A DNA stretch of 64,000 bases from Pseudoalteromonas sp. OOF1S-7 (GCF_022347765.1 NZ_JAKRFZ010000016.1:44051-108050); one strand, 5' to 3'. Counted from the stretch's first letter, positions 43,101-52,173 are shown. Notes: a model not told the origin generated them from the sequence alone. Translations and numbers: made by a program.

Positions 43101-46100
43101 AGCGATCTCAGCTGGTGGCTGTGAAGCGGCAAGCTCAACATGAGTGCAAATGAGTCCATGCCCCTCCGAGCCCGGTTCAATGTCAGCGCTTTCCCGACTC
43201 CCGTTCCAGCATCCGGACATCGCACTTGAACTGCTGCTGTACCACAGTGCAAATTTCGATGCGTAATAATTGTAACCGTTGACCCGTGTCCGAATAATGT
43301 CATCGAAAATAAAGTCATAGACGTAGGCATTGCGCTGCTGCACGGTAAAAGTGGCGTTACCATCCAAACCAAAATATGTGCCGCGCCCTTGCGCGTCAAT
43401 TGTATAGTACCAGCTATCAGTCAACCCGGCAGGGGTGGCATCGACCAGGAGCGTATTCTGTATATGCGCAGTCTTGTCAATAAACTCCACCTCAATCACA
43501 CACGAAGCGATAAGACTATCAACTCGATATCGTTTGTACGTAATAGTGTCATCCAACACCCCATTACAGCCACTGATACTGCCGAGCACAGACCCTTCTC
43601 TCTGATCAATTTCAATATAAAAACTGTCTCCATAAAAGAACTGCTCCTGAGAAAATGCCAGTTGACCACGGCCCGTTTGAGAAATTGTGACTTCCAGCTC
43701 AGGCCTGACAAAGCCAAACTCGTGTTGCTCCCCCTGTGCACACAACGCGCCTTCAGAAAAATGACACATCGAAATACGGTGTTCTGACTCACCGGTTATT
43801 TCAAGGTAAGAAACGGCGTTTGAGTTAATGTGCTCTAACCTTAAGCGGGCGCCTTCAATACGTGCCTTATAGCGTTCCCCCTTGAAGACAATCGAATCAA
43901 AGCACAAGCGACTTGGTGAAGGATTGGTCGGGCAGTAGTGCTCACTGCGCAAATACACTACACTTCCTGGTGTTACAGAATATAAGTGTGTTCCAGCGCC
44001 AAACAAGCGCTCAAGCTTATCCGTATTAAAAAATGATTGCGTAAATTGACCTAATGGCCAGGCTTTATCCGACAGTTTAAAAAAGTGGATTTCACTTTGC
44101 TGGTCAGCCAAATTTTGCTTTTCATCGGCATAAACTACCGCAATCGTATTACCCACCTGTGCCAGTAATTCATAACTGTATACGCCGCTGATTTCACAGT
44201 TCACCAGCGCTGCGTTACAAAAATCAACGCGTCTGCCGTTCAACCGGTAGCGATAGCGTTTGAGTATGCCCTCTTCGTTGCTGCCCTGAATACCGCGATG
44301 CCATCTGAAATTAAAGTTATTGTTCTCATCTATCGTGAAGGCAGAATGAGATGCTTTACTACGTACTTTTCGCCATGTTTTCTGATAATTAATATCATTG
44401 AAGGTGATAGGCTGACGCTTAATAAAGGTCCCCTGACGGTACTGCTGTGCGCCAACAGATCCAGATTCAATCAAAGTCTGAAAACCAAACTCAAATGGTC
44501 TGATAAACTTAAGCTTAAAGTTCAACAGCGAGCTGGTAACCCTGACTTGACCGTCTTCAATGTGCCAACTGCCTGCCCAGGCGCCCAGGCCAATATCAAA
44601 CTCAAGCACACCGTCTGCTTTAAAAGTCAGTTCAACATATTCCTGTTCGTATTGCCGGGAGTAGGACAACCCCCAAGTTCCCAGTAGTTCTGATTCCGTG
44701 ATGCCAGTCAAATCAGCCGTACCAAAAAGCTGGGCAGCCGTAGAATAAGTACGAACAGGATATCCTGACAATACCTGTGATTCGGATTGATAAAACTCTA
44801 CTCTCACAGCCAGAGACTTCTGTCTTTGGTCGTACATGGTCATTTTAAAAGACGAGCTGAAGAATCCTGAAAAATGCTCAAACTGATTACTCGTTAAGAA
44901 TATTTCACGGTCGAGCTGAACCGAGATTTCCTCACCCGTTTGCGTCCAGGTGAACGTCTCGTTTGTATCGGCTGTCGCCAACAACCCCGTTCCATCAGGA
45001 TTAAAAGTCAATTTATAATCAAGGCCATCTACGTACTGTGTTTCAACCAGATAATAGCTACCATTGGGCGAAAATGTCACAGCTTCAACCAAAGTCTCGT
45101 CACCGGTGATCTCCTGCTCCAACTGTTCTATCAGGCTGGGCTGAGTTTCAGCGATACTGGCAATCAGTTCATCGATCAGTTCAGGGTCACTGGCAAGCTC
45201 GAGCGTAGAGTTGGCAGTATCGGGAAGTGTAACACCATGATCTATGACCGCTTTTAAAACCGCGGCCAGCATCAGTTGCTCCTGTGAAGAAATACGCGCT
45301 CTGGCTTGATCAAGCTCGTTGTCATTGCTAAAACTTTGCGTATCTCTGCCCAGCAAAGCATATTCAGCAGTCGTCACATTGGTGACATTCACATCAAATA
45401 ACTCATCAGAAGAGACGACTTCATCGTCACCCGCAGCTTCATTTATGGCTGCCACTGAGTGCAGTTGCGAAACAAGCGTAACCTGGCTTTGCTCATCCAC
45501 CCCTTGTGCAGATAACTTTGCTAACACACCGCTGTGAGCTTCATCCACTTCAATACTCAGCGTATAATCCCCGTTTTCATCGGCCTGGGTCTCGAACGTT
45601 GAATCAGCAATCTCCATAGTTACTTTTGCAAATGCGATCGGTGAGTCGGTCACTTTACCGGCGACAGTAAATGCCACTGTAACGTTTTCAACAGTCACCA
45701 CTGCCGAGGTGCTCGCGCTCGCTCCCTGGTTATCCGTGGCTGTATATGTGAATGTAATATTTTGTGGGCTCTGAATATCCGGACTGACAACCGTCAGCGT
45801 ATCACTGGTTTGACCGTCTATCGTCAGCGCCAAAGAAGAGTCATGAGACCAGGCATGGCTCACGACTTCACCATCCAAATCGATTGCGGAAGCAATCACC
45901 GTAAATGGCTGCCTTTCAATTGCGTCCTGAACTGCGTCAATGGATACCTCGGGAGCGGTATTCGCGCGGGCTACGATGTTCAATGAATGCTCAACCGTCG
46001 TTGTTGCGCCCTGATTGTCGTATACCGTCAACGACACTATGGCTGTGTGATCTTGGGTGATATCCGCCGATTTAATGACAAACGTAGACTCATCTGGACT

Positions 46101-47252
46101 CGACACGGCAAGGGAGATATCTGAAGCATAGGACCAGTGATAACGCGCTACCTGGCCATCACTGTCGCTGGCATCCGCAGTCAAAGTTAACTCTGACTGC
46201 TCCTCCACGCTTTGCGCGCCCTCTATTCTGGCGGTAGGTGCCACATTGGGCAACGCAACGAACGTCAGTTCCTTGCTACTGCTAGAAGATAGCCCCTGAT
46301 TATCTGTCACCGTCACAGTAAAAGTAACCAGTTGATCCACCATAATATTATCAGATGATACCGACAGGGACTCAGTGGTTTCGCCTGTGATGGTCAGTTC
46401 AGTCTCAGCATTATGAGACCAGGCATATGAAACAACCTCACCATCTGGGTCTGAAGCCGTAGCTATCAACACACTTGTCGTTCCCTCAACAGCCTCATGC
46501 TCGCCAGTGATTTTTACCTCTGGTGCAAGGTTATCAAACGCTTCAATCGTCACTTTATGCGTGTGTTCATTAGTACGGCCATCGCTCAGCGTTACCCGAG
46601 CTGTAAAGTTAACAACCTGGCTTTCTGAGATATCTGGTATATCTACACTCAATATCCCCGAGTCATTCTCCGTCAGCACCAGCGGCAAAGACGAATCATG
46701 TGACCAAAATATCTGAGCTGAACTGCCTATCAATATGTCACTGGAGAGTGACAGCCGTAGTGTACTCTGTTCTTGTGTGGAATCCTTACCATCGATGTTG
46801 AGATGCCAAGGTGTGGTGTCTGGCACGAGGATCTCTACAATCTGTGAAGCGACCGCTTGCTTGCCCTGATTGTCTGTCACTGTCACTTTAACATCAAACG
46901 AAATGCTTTCTTCAATCTGCTTACTCACCAGAGTAAAGGAAGGGCTATTAAAGTCCTCAGAGGAAACCGGTAAGGCCGGATCAAAGCTCCACTGGTAACT
47001 TTCAATCCTGCCGTCACTGTCAGATGCATTGGCTGTTAACGTAATAGGCACTAACTGTGCCGCTTTTGCTGTGCCTTCAATGCTGACAGAGGGAGCCACA
47101 TTAGTCGCTTTGGGGGTGCCACCACCTGAGTTTGCAGCACTGTTTGTGTCATCCGAGCCGCCTGACCCACCACAAGCACTCAGCCCCAATAACAACACAC
47201 TTAAAAATAGCGCTTTTGACACCGCGCCAGCACCAGGCAATCGTTTCAACAT
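40125..47252 (-). CDS. Giant surface lipoprotein with PKD-like repeats and a C-terminal leucine-rich repeat domain
   Basis: 2375 residues. The N-terminus is a lipoprotein signal with L-S-A-C ('LLLGLSACGGSGG'); the Gly/Ser tether suggests an outer-membrane lipoprotein exposed at the surface. Residues ~50-530 hold about five PKD/Ig-like repeats of ~95 residues, most with a D-S/P-D-G motif ('ASDSDGRIESYQWS', 'ASDPDGEVVSYAWS', 'ASDSDGQVARYHWS', 'AIDLDGEVVSHAWS'). A carboxypeptidase-regulatory-like strand set follows (~530-590). A ~1200-residue middle part is rich in Tyr, Trp and beta strands and has repeated 'TGWG/GTW'-like lipocalin-type pieces ('ELLGTWGLSYS', 'ELTGDWYLNFDQ', 'QLKGAWHNVDD'). From ~1800 to the end are leucine-rich repeats of ~20-22 residues ('LENLSISGSDLTTLDLSNNK'). 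It is probably an adhesin or binding protein. Confidence 0.85.
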   Translation of the reverse strand: MLKRLPGAGAVSKALFLSVLLLGLSACGGSGGSDDTNSAANSGGGTPKATNVAPSVSIEGTAKAAQLVPITLTANASDSDGRIESYQWSFDPALPVSSEDFNSPSFTLVSKQIEESISFDVKVTVTDNQGKQAVASQIVEILVPDTTPWHLNIDGKDSTQEQSTLRLSLSSDILIGSSAQIFWSHDSSLPLVLTENDSGILSVDIPDISESQVVNFTARVTLSDGRTNEHTHKVTIEAFDNLAPEVKITGEHEAVEGTTSVLIATASDPDGEVVSYAWSHNAETELTITGETTESLSVSSDNIMVDQLVTFTVTVTDNQGLSSSSSKELTFVALPNVAPTARIEGAQSVEEQSELTLTADASDSDGQVARYHWSYASDISLAVSSPDESTFVIKSADITQDHTAIVSLTVYDNQGATTTVEHSLNIVARANTAPEVSIDAVQDAIERQPFTVIASAIDLDGEVVSHAWSHDSSLALTIDGQTSDTLTVVSPDIQSPQNITFTYTATDNQGASASTSAVVTVENVTVAFTVAGKVTDSPIAFAKVTMEIADSTFETQADENGDYTLSIEVDEAHSGVLAKLSAQGVDEQSQVTLVSQLHSVAAINEAAGDDEVVSSDELFDVNVTNVTTAEYALLGRDTQSFSNDNELDQARARISSQEQLMLAAVLKAVIDHGVTLPDTANSTLELASDPELIDELIASIAETQPSLIEQLEQEITGDETLVEAVTFSPNGSYYLVETQYVDGLDYKLTFNPDGTGLLATADTNETFTWTQTGEEISVQLDREIFLTSNQFEHFSGFFSSSFKMTMYDQRQKSLAVRVEFYQSESQVLSGYPVRTYSTAAQLFGTADLTGITESELLGTWGLSYSRQYEQEYVELTFKADGVLEFDIGLGAWAGSWHIEDGQVRVTSSLLNFKLKFIRPFEFGFQTLIESGSVGAQQYRQGTFIKRQPITFNDINYQKTWRKVRSKASHSAFTIDENNNFNFRWHRGIQGSNEEGILKRYRYRLNGRRVDFCNAALVNCEISGVYSYELLAQVGNTIAVVYADEKQNLADQQSEIHFFKLSDKAWPLGQFTQSFFNTDKLERLFGAGTHLYSVTPGSVVYLRSEHYCPTNPSPSRLCFDSIVFKGERYKARIEGARLRLEHINSNAVSYLEITGESEHRISMCHFSEGALCAQGEQHEFGFVRPELEVTISQTGRGQLAFSQEQFFYGDSFYIEIDQREGSVLGSISGCNGVLDDTITYKRYRVDSLIASCVIEVEFIDKTAHIQNTLLVDATPAGLTDSWYYTIDAQGRGTYFGLDGNATFTVQQRNAYVYDFIFDDIIRTRVNGYNYYASKFALWYSSSSSAMSGCWNGSRESADIEPGSEGHGLICTHVELAASQPPAEIAVDELTGDWYLNFDQSLASYQLTLNEDGTGRLNSTDDGAVFNRQVNWQVSAENRLELTDEAGMFAAFSVLRKEDSLYTLIAHETDHGNHASWQAFGTWAMIRTGHQSLGFEQLKGAWHNVDDQDIDGFYLFAGGEYRSGRFNGAASAIIENNVLTVTAGYNSLSGEYDHLCESTQPECETRTIAHYEVIALDGQRAYIRVQSGTGASDTLSAVEIDPAFPIDIELPAYFNSAKFYEKVNGTLRTWQFEQLYQKYFANLSIDGQSEFTVYYENGVFRKYPDEDGFRYRVQEVNVDALVLCPIVAGQCDTQNQVELLFQVPFVEVALDISEALEATHNLVSGRLKYGEQLEVRLSRENPQQQYASDFSGCGIRPDWMNDHYIFFQSELLTTSCSVTMVASPLPESNADRLGISDPVLKECIDRGRNEYLEYSSQLACLNYRVQTSLEGIEKLTSLTSLALRGIALTEEGSVRIGQLVDLTGLLLDMGTFYEDRETLDLDLSRLVNLGQLQLANLPQGRLTLPDTSVLKSLSVVGSNTTELALSGLPNLENLSISGSDLTTLDLSNNKRLTRLAATDSALRSISGVTPEHQLESMELQQTPIKTLDLTGYDRLRWLDLSDSHLQEIDISPAVEIKSFTASGSQLQNMLFATRSNVQEVSITDTPLTELNIDMMPKLKALNIRRNNLLFLDFSMHTTNINVYADTGTVKSLLLPDNSDISYSSFSFRNNAMERLTVPASLKNSYLDFDNNQISQLNVLGSPHSLSAQSNLLESISISADSEVWELNLANNKLTSAQLSGTFENVDLSHNQLTSFYLVQDAINGSLNLANNLLTDFTVEGEISSSINVSHNALEHLDLPKYNGFHDKLDVSHNPLKSINFNGGELSYLYLSDTDLTELDVSSFEVLSRVSIRRTKIASIDIPGMVREFWADEVPATSFTIPANSRVTSISFAKNVLNSVVGLDNLTQRISIYVDNTVIDEALIAELEAHPYVYLRGL

Positions 47253-47590
47253 CCCCTCTCCTTTAACCCAGACACACTACACCGAACAAAAATCAAGCGG
47301 GCAATTATAGAGCAATCATAAAGAATTTAAAGTAATTACTTGAGTGGATTGCAAAGATTTGTAAAAGAGAAAAATATTCACAAAACATAGACTTAACCCT
47401 TTAAAGCTAAGCAAAAGCGGTACCACTGAGCGCTAAGTTAAGGTACTTGACACATCCTGAAGTGACATACCGATTTGCCCTTGTACTCTCAGTAATTCAC
47501 CAAGTTAACCTGTATTTAATAAGGACTGTTTTCAGCAACTTTAGTCAATTCAGAGCGTAAACTGCGTAGCATAACGTACTTGTACCCCAG
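47253..47590. other. 338-bp intergenic region
   Basis: No gene is seen. On the minus strand a TATAAT (47309-47304) lies about 55 bp before the giant lipoprotein start and may be its -10 box; the -35 is poor. The rest is AT-rich without an obvious repeat. Confidence 0.35.
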
Positions 47591-48019
47591 CTACTTCTGT
47601 TTGTTATTGAATTTTTTGGTTATGTTGGCAATAACGTGGATCAGAAAGCCAATCCCTGCCCCGACAAAGAGCGCCTGCCCCCCTCCAAGCCATAAAATCA
47701 ACCCTGTGTAGCCATGAGCTTCACTCATATAGCCCTTTTGCCAGATATCAAGAAGCATCAAGGCGTTCCAATAGACATAAACACACGCCGTTGCAATGAA
47801 TGCATACTGGCCAACTTTATTGAGCCCAGGGTGAGCTTGCCTGAAACGGGTTCTGCAGAAAATACATACCATGCAATGAGCAACAAGTAGTGGTATTGAC
47901 AACAGCAACACCGCCAACAAAATACTGCCAAAGCGCTCATCGCTAAACACAAAGGTGATACCTATCAGTAGCATGATCAAAGTTGATACGGCCGCTGTCA
48001 CTGCAATTATTTTATTCAT
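47591..48019 (-). CDS. Small multi-pass membrane protein of unknown function
   Basis: 142 residues from ATG 48019, which has a perfect AAGGAG 5 bp upstream; a longer frame to 48097 has no such site. Four membrane segments are visible ('IIAVTAAVSTLIMLLIGITF', 'ILLAVLLLSIPLLVAHCMV', 'YAFIATACVYVYWNALMLL' and 'LILWLGGGQALFVGAGIGFL'). A Cys-x-x-Cys-like cluster ('HCMVCIFC') lies at the end of the second segment. The C-terminus is basic and cytoplasmic. I do not recognise the family. It is divergent from the DUF350 operon. Confidence 0.7.
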   Translation of the reverse strand: MNKIIAVTAAVSTLIMLLIGITFVFSDERFGSILLAVLLLSIPLLVAHCMVCIFCRTRFRQAHPGLNKVGQYAFIATACVYVYWNALMLLDIWQKGYMSEAHGYTGLILWLGGGQALFVGAGIGFLIHVIANITKKFNNKQK

Positions 48020-48176
48020 CAAGACTCCTTTGCCATGGCAATATGACATAAATGCATCATCACACAAAACGGGAACAACCACCATAAAGTAGCGCAATAT
48101 TAAAAGAATTTACTCGTTTTTTTTCTATGCTAAAATCGCCCGTTCGAACACTCATGGGTAAAATACGGAAACAAAC

Positions 48177-49001
48177 ATGGACTTCCCTTTAGCTGAATTG
48201 AGCTATCTCGGGCTCTTTCTTGTGATGCTGTTTGTCGCAAAATGGCTCTACAACGCGACAACTTCGTACAACACCTTCACAGAAATTGAACAGAACAAAA
48301 ACCTGGCGTTAGCAACATCAATCAGTGGTTTCTTAATTGCGGTCACTATGATGTATGTGGCCATCCTTCAGGGGCCGAGTAAAGGCCTGGTGACCGACCT
48401 TATCAATGTAAGTCTTTACTCACTGGTTGGACTGGGGTTATTGGTGGTAACCCGAGTGATTAACGATAAGTTGCTACTGCCTAAGTTTTGCAACACCACA
48501 CAACTTATCACTCATCAGAATCTGCCGGTTGGGATCGTACAACTTGCCAGTTACATCAGCGCTGGATTAATCATCGCAGGGGCTTTGAAAGGAGAAGGGA
48601 GTTTTGCCTCGGCCATCGTATTTTATTTGCTCGCTCAGCTGGTATTGCTTATCGCAAGCAGGCTATATGATGCCTTAACACAGTTTGACCTGCACGATGA
48701 GCTGGAAAACAATAATATGGCAGCGGCCGTCAGTTTTGCCGCAACCAAAATTGCCACCGGTATTATCTTATTTCATGCACTGCGCGGGACATTAGAGACC
48801 TGGTCACAAAGCATTACGCTATTTTTTATCGACGCTGCCATTGCCCTGGTGTTGCTGCCCTTAGTGCGCTTCCTGACTGATTTAGTGCTGATGCCAGGTG
48901 TGAGAATTAACAAGGCCATCGCACAAGGTAACACCGCGGTTTCCTTAATTGAAGCGAGCGTAGCCGTATCGGTTGCCGTGGCAATTTTTTACACACTGTA
49001 A
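48177..49001 (+). CDS. DUF350 tandem-domain membrane protein
   Basis: 274 residues with about eight membrane helices arranged as two DUF350 units of ~130 residues. In each, a polar 'E-N-N/K' is followed by small residues and a helix: 'EIEQNKNLALATSISGFLIA' and 'ELENNNMAAAVSFAATKIAT'. DUF350 proteins (like E. coli YjfL) are inner-membrane proteins of unknown activity, often next to polyamine or phage-shock-type genes. It is the first gene of an operon with an unknown protein (12 bp gap) and a membrane aminopropyltransferase. The three very probably act together. Confidence 0.82.
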   Translation: MDFPLAELSYLGLFLVMLFVAKWLYNATTSYNTFTEIEQNKNLALATSISGFLIAVTMMYVAILQGPSKGLVTDLINVSLYSLVGLGLLVVTRVINDKLLLPKFCNTTQLITHQNLPVGIVQLASYISAGLIIAGALKGEGSFASAIVFYLLAQLVLLIASRLYDALTQFDLHDELENNNMAAAVSFAATKIATGIILFHALRGTLETWSQSITLFFIDAAIALVLLPLVRFLTDLVLMPGVRINKAIAQGNTAVSLIEASVAVSVAVAIFYTL

Positions 49002-49013
49002 AAAGGATATTTT

Positions 49014-49832
49014 ATGAGTGTGATTAAAACCTTTTTCCTGTCTCTGGTGATTTTTATTTTATGCTTCTGTAGTCGTACACTGTTAGAGGAGCCTGTCGCT
49101 AAGGTACCTTTTGCCAAGAGCACAGAGTATGCCAATCAGGACAAAGCCTATCAGTTCGAAGTGCCTGAAGATGGCCAGATGATGCGCTTTGAACTCAAAG
49201 GAGTGATGAAAATGAACTCCTGGAAAGCCATGGATATAGAAGTCTACCAGGCAGATGGGACTTATCTGTTTAGTTACCAGGATGAGCTGTGGTCTGAGTC
49301 AGGCAGAGACTCGGAAGGCCACTGGACCGAAAGAAAAACTGACGCTTCATTTGAAATTCGCCTCGCGAAAAAAGGCATACATCACCTGTATCTGACAGAC
49401 GCTAGCAGCTATAGCCAAAAATTGGACAATACCCGATACACCTTTCGTGTGGTCCCCATTCGGGGAGATGCCGGTACCTTACTTCCTCTGCAATTCATTG
49501 CGGGGATCATCGCTGTTGGCTGCCTGGCACTACTGATCAACCGCTATGAGAATGATGAGCCTTTATCTGGCCAGACAACCTTTAACAAAAAGCCCTATGG
49601 CCACAACCCGTTTGGCGATCAAGCCCGGCCCTCACGTGCCCCATTATACGCCTGGTGTTTCTCCCTGGGGTTCTTTGTCCTGCTGTTCAGCTGGGCGTAT
49701 AAAAATGACGATAACATTAATTACGTCAGCTATGCTTATGGTCACTCAAACATGACCGTTGATCGCAGTATTCGTCAGCAAAGTTTGTCTGGTGCCAATC
49801 ATCGTGGTGGCAGCGGCCGGGGTGGCAAGTAA
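49014..49832 (+). CDS. Unknown membrane-anchored protein of the DUF350-aminopropyltransferase operon
   Basis: 272 residues. An N-terminal hydrophobic segment ('FFLSLVIFILCFCSRTLL') is followed by a ~130-residue beta-sandwich-like periplasmic region ('DGQMMRFELKGVMKMNSWKA', 'IRLAKKGIHHLYLTD'). Two more membrane segments follow ('LLPLQFIAGIIAVGCLALLI' and 'LYAWCFSLGFFVLLFSWAY'), and the tail is Ser/Gly-rich. I do not recognise a named domain; similar gene orders carry DUF4178- or PMT-like proteins at this place, but no match is claimed. AAGGA lies 7 bp before the ATG, and the next gene starts directly after its stop codon (TAA-GTG), so the two are coupled. Confidence 0.75.
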   Translation: MSVIKTFFLSLVIFILCFCSRTLLEEPVAKVPFAKSTEYANQDKAYQFEVPEDGQMMRFELKGVMKMNSWKAMDIEVYQADGTYLFSYQDELWSESGRDSEGHWTERKTDASFEIRLAKKGIHHLYLTDASSYSQKLDNTRYTFRVVPIRGDAGTLLPLQFIAGIIAVGCLALLINRYENDEPLSGQTTFNKKPYGHNPFGDQARPSRAPLYAWCFSLGFFVLLFSWAYKNDDNINYVSYAYGHSNMTVDRSIRQQSLSGANHRGGSGRGGK

Positions 49833-51347
49833 GTGCTCAGAGAAAGCCATATCCTGCTGTTTAGCATCTTTATCGCCGGGTTATGCTCGATAGTTTATGA
49901 GCTGCTGATAGCGACTACGGGCGCTTATTTTCTCGGCGACAGTGTAACGCAGTTTTCCATCACCATTGGTGTCTATATGGCGTTTATGGGCGTGGGCTCG
50001 TACCTGTCTAAGTGGGTCACTGACAACACGCTGCTGACGCAGTTTATTGTATTCGAGCTGATGCTGGCGCTGATTGGTGGAAGTTCAGTCCCGCTGTTGT
50101 ACTTTTGTTATGCTCAGGGCTGGCACTTTCAGAGCATGTCGGTTGCGCTAACCGCATTCATAGGTATTTTCGTGGGTCTTGAGATCCCGCTCTTATCGCG
50201 ATTAATGGAAAAACACTATACCTTAAAGGTGAACCTGGCCAATGTGCTGTCCATTGATTATCTGGGTGCATTAATCGCCACCTTAGTATTTCCATTGGCG
50301 CTGCTGCCCTGGCTTGGTGTGTTTAAAACGTCACTGCTGTTTGGCCTGATCAACGTGTCCATCGCCCTAACTCTACTGTGGTATTTTTACGCTCAGTTTC
50401 CATCCAGGCAGGCACGTCTGCTAAGGTGGCTCCTGCTCCTGGTGTTACTCACACTCGCAGGGTTGATGTTCTTCAGCAAAGCACTGAATCATCACTGGAA
50501 CGAAACCGTGTTTGAAGACCGTATTGTGCATAGCGAACAGTCACGGTACCAGCAATTGGTCATGACCAAACACAAAGAAGATGTACGTTTGTATTTAAAT
50601 GGTGGATTGCAGTTTTCTGCCATTGATGAGTACCGCTATCATGAATCACTGATCCATTTACCAATCCAGCGGCAAACAGCGACTCGCAACGTCTTGATAT
50701 TAGGCGGGGGAGACGGGCTGGCCGCCAGAGAGCTGCTCAAATACCCTGATATTGAATCCATTACCCTGGTCGACCTGGACCCGGCAGTGGCGGCGCTGGC
50801 ACGTAACAATTTTCACCTCAAACAGCTCAATCAGAACGCGCTGCACAACCCCAAAGTAACGGTGATCAATCAGGATGCGTTTGTCTATCTGACAGATACG
50901 CCCGACAAATACGACCTGATAGTGGTGGATTTACCGGACCCTAAAACCATTAGTCTGGCCAGGTTATACAGCAAGCAGTTTTATACCCTGACAAAGCACC
51001 GTCTTGATGCACATGGAATTATGGTAACTCAGGCAACCAGCCCTTACTTTGCAAAACAGGCGTTCTGGTCAATCCATAATACGGCGTCGTCGGTGGGCTT
51101 TCACTCCGTCACTCCTTATCATGTGGATGTCCCCTCATTTGGTAATTGGGGTTTTGTCATGGCCTGTAAAGCAGCGTGTGAATTACAACACAATGCCTTG
51201 CCCGACACACGCTTTTACAACCCTGATATCGAACCTTTATTAATGACCTTTCCGGCCGATATGCATAACACCAACAGCAAGGTCAGCAGCCTGGACCAAC
51301 CACATGTGCTTTACTACTATCTCGATGGCTGGAAATACTGGAACTAG
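49833..51347 (+). CDS. Membrane-bound spermidine synthase-like aminopropyltransferase
   Basis: 504 residues from a GTG. The first ~215 residues contain about seven membrane helices ('LLFSIFIAGLCSIVYELLIA' onward). The C-terminal half is a spermidine synthase fold: 'NVLILGGGDGLAARELLKYP' (the GGGDG binding site for decarboxylated S-adenosylmethionine), 'ITLVDLDPAVAALARNN' and 'YDLIVVDLPDPKT' (the D-L-P-D-P catalytic block). It should move an aminopropyl group to an amine acceptor, perhaps one in or near the membrane. Membrane-fused forms are known and often sit with DUF350 genes. The acceptor is unknown. Confidence 0.88.
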   Translation: MLRESHILLFSIFIAGLCSIVYELLIATTGAYFLGDSVTQFSITIGVYMAFMGVGSYLSKWVTDNTLLTQFIVFELMLALIGGSSVPLLYFCYAQGWHFQSMSVALTAFIGIFVGLEIPLLSRLMEKHYTLKVNLANVLSIDYLGALIATLVFPLALLPWLGVFKTSLLFGLINVSIALTLLWYFYAQFPSRQARLLRWLLLLVLLTLAGLMFFSKALNHHWNETVFEDRIVHSEQSRYQQLVMTKHKEDVRLYLNGGLQFSAIDEYRYHESLIHLPIQRQTATRNVLILGGGDGLAARELLKYPDIESITLVDLDPAVAALARNNFHLKQLNQNALHNPKVTVINQDAFVYLTDTPDKYDLIVVDLPDPKTISLARLYSKQFYTLTKHRLDAHGIMVTQATSPYFAKQAFWSIHNTASSVGFHSVTPYHVDVPSFGNWGFVMACKAACELQHNALPDTRFYNPDIEPLLMTFPADMHNTNSKVSSLDQPHVLYYYLDGWKYWN

Positions 51348-51351
51348 CATG

Positions 51352-51639
51352 CTAAAAAGGCCAGCAATCGCAAGACAGCTCTGACGCATCACAGCCTTTC
51401 ATTCTGCCATTGCAGCTGGCAATATCACAGCCCGCGCTCGGGTCGCAGTAGTCGCAACGGCTATCTTTGTTTTTTCGTCTGCCTTTATTGTCTGATTGTT
51501 GGTGAGTAATATACGCCTGCTTACACGCATGCATCCGAGCCCTTATCTTTCGATACCCTTCCCACAGGCCATCCTCCTTCACTATTGTCAGCACGACTCT
51601 GAGCAACTCTCCCCCCGATGAATAGCCGCATAAGCACAC
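51352..51639 (-). CDS. Cys-rich small protein, uncertain
   Basis: 95 residues from a GTG at 51639; internal GTG or TTG starts are also possible. The C-terminal 40 residues hold ten cysteines in close spacing ('RCDYCDPSAGCDIASCNGRM', then 'KGCDASELSCDCWPF'), which suggests a zinc or iron-sulfur knot. The N-terminal part is basic and helical. It is convergent with the aminopropyltransferase gene, only 4 bp from its stop. I do not recognise the family. The Cys spacing is too regular to dismiss, but coding status is not proven. Confidence 0.45.
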   Translation of the reverse strand: MCLCGYSSGGELLRVVLTIVKEDGLWEGYRKIRARMHACKQAYITHQQSDNKGRRKNKDSRCDYCDPSAGCDIASCNGRMKGCDASELSCDCWPF

Positions 51640-51720
51640 CGAAACCCTTTATGTGGAGAAATAAAACATTGATAAAATCGGATCAATAGTATAACCAGAT
51701 AATCCATGGCAATTCCTGGA

Positions 51721-52173
51721 CTATAATTTATTTTTAGCAACAAAAGTCTTAGTCACAATTCGCCAGGCATTTTGACGCTTATACATCACCAGGTAATCGA
51801 CATAGTGCGTTTTTGGTGTATGAAAATCCATCTTTACCATAGCCATTTTATTATCCACGATATCGACAGATAAAATATTAGCCTCCCATTTATCCTTGGT
51901 CGCATTCTTAAAATAGCCTGAGAACTCTTTTAATGGGACAGTTCTGATTGTTTCTTCTTTGGTATCACTATCTACCCTAATCATTTTGACGTGACCAAAC
52001 TCCTGATCAAAAGCTTTTGCCAGCAGTTCCTGGTCGCCCTTCGCCGCTCCATTAAAATACATGTATGCGGTATCTACGACAGCCTGATACTCTTCCCCAG
52101 TAACCGCTTCACTACGGCTAAATGAGGAGAAAAGTAAAGTAAACGCCACCATGGTTATTGAAAATAACTTCAT
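51721..52173 (-). CDS. Exported NTF2-like (lumazine-binding type) protein
   Basis: 150 residues with a signal peptide ('FSITMVAFTLLFSSFSRSEA'). The mature ~125 residues follow the NTF2/SnoaL-like cone fold of the 'putative lumazine-binding' group: 'AVVDTAYMYFNGAAKGDQEL', 'LAKAFDQEFGHVKMI', 'VPLKEFSGYF' and 'AMVKMDFHTPKTHYVDYLVM' ending in 'WRIVTKTF'. Members bind small ligands or act as enzymes; the ligand here is unknown. It is divergent from katG over a 582-bp gap and appears to be a single gene. Confidence 0.78.
   Translation of the reverse strand: MKLFSITMVAFTLLFSSFSRSEAVTGEEYQAVVDTAYMYFNGAAKGDQELLAKAFDQEFGHVKMIRVDSDTKEETIRTVPLKEFSGYFKNATKDKWEANILSVDIVDNKMAMVKMDFHTPKTHYVDYLVMYKRQNAWRIVTKTFVAKNKL

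Noticed and set aside
43389..43787. 132-codon plus-strand frame inside the giant lipoprotein gene
   Set aside because: Antisense shadow of a continuous 2375-codon frame with clear repeats.
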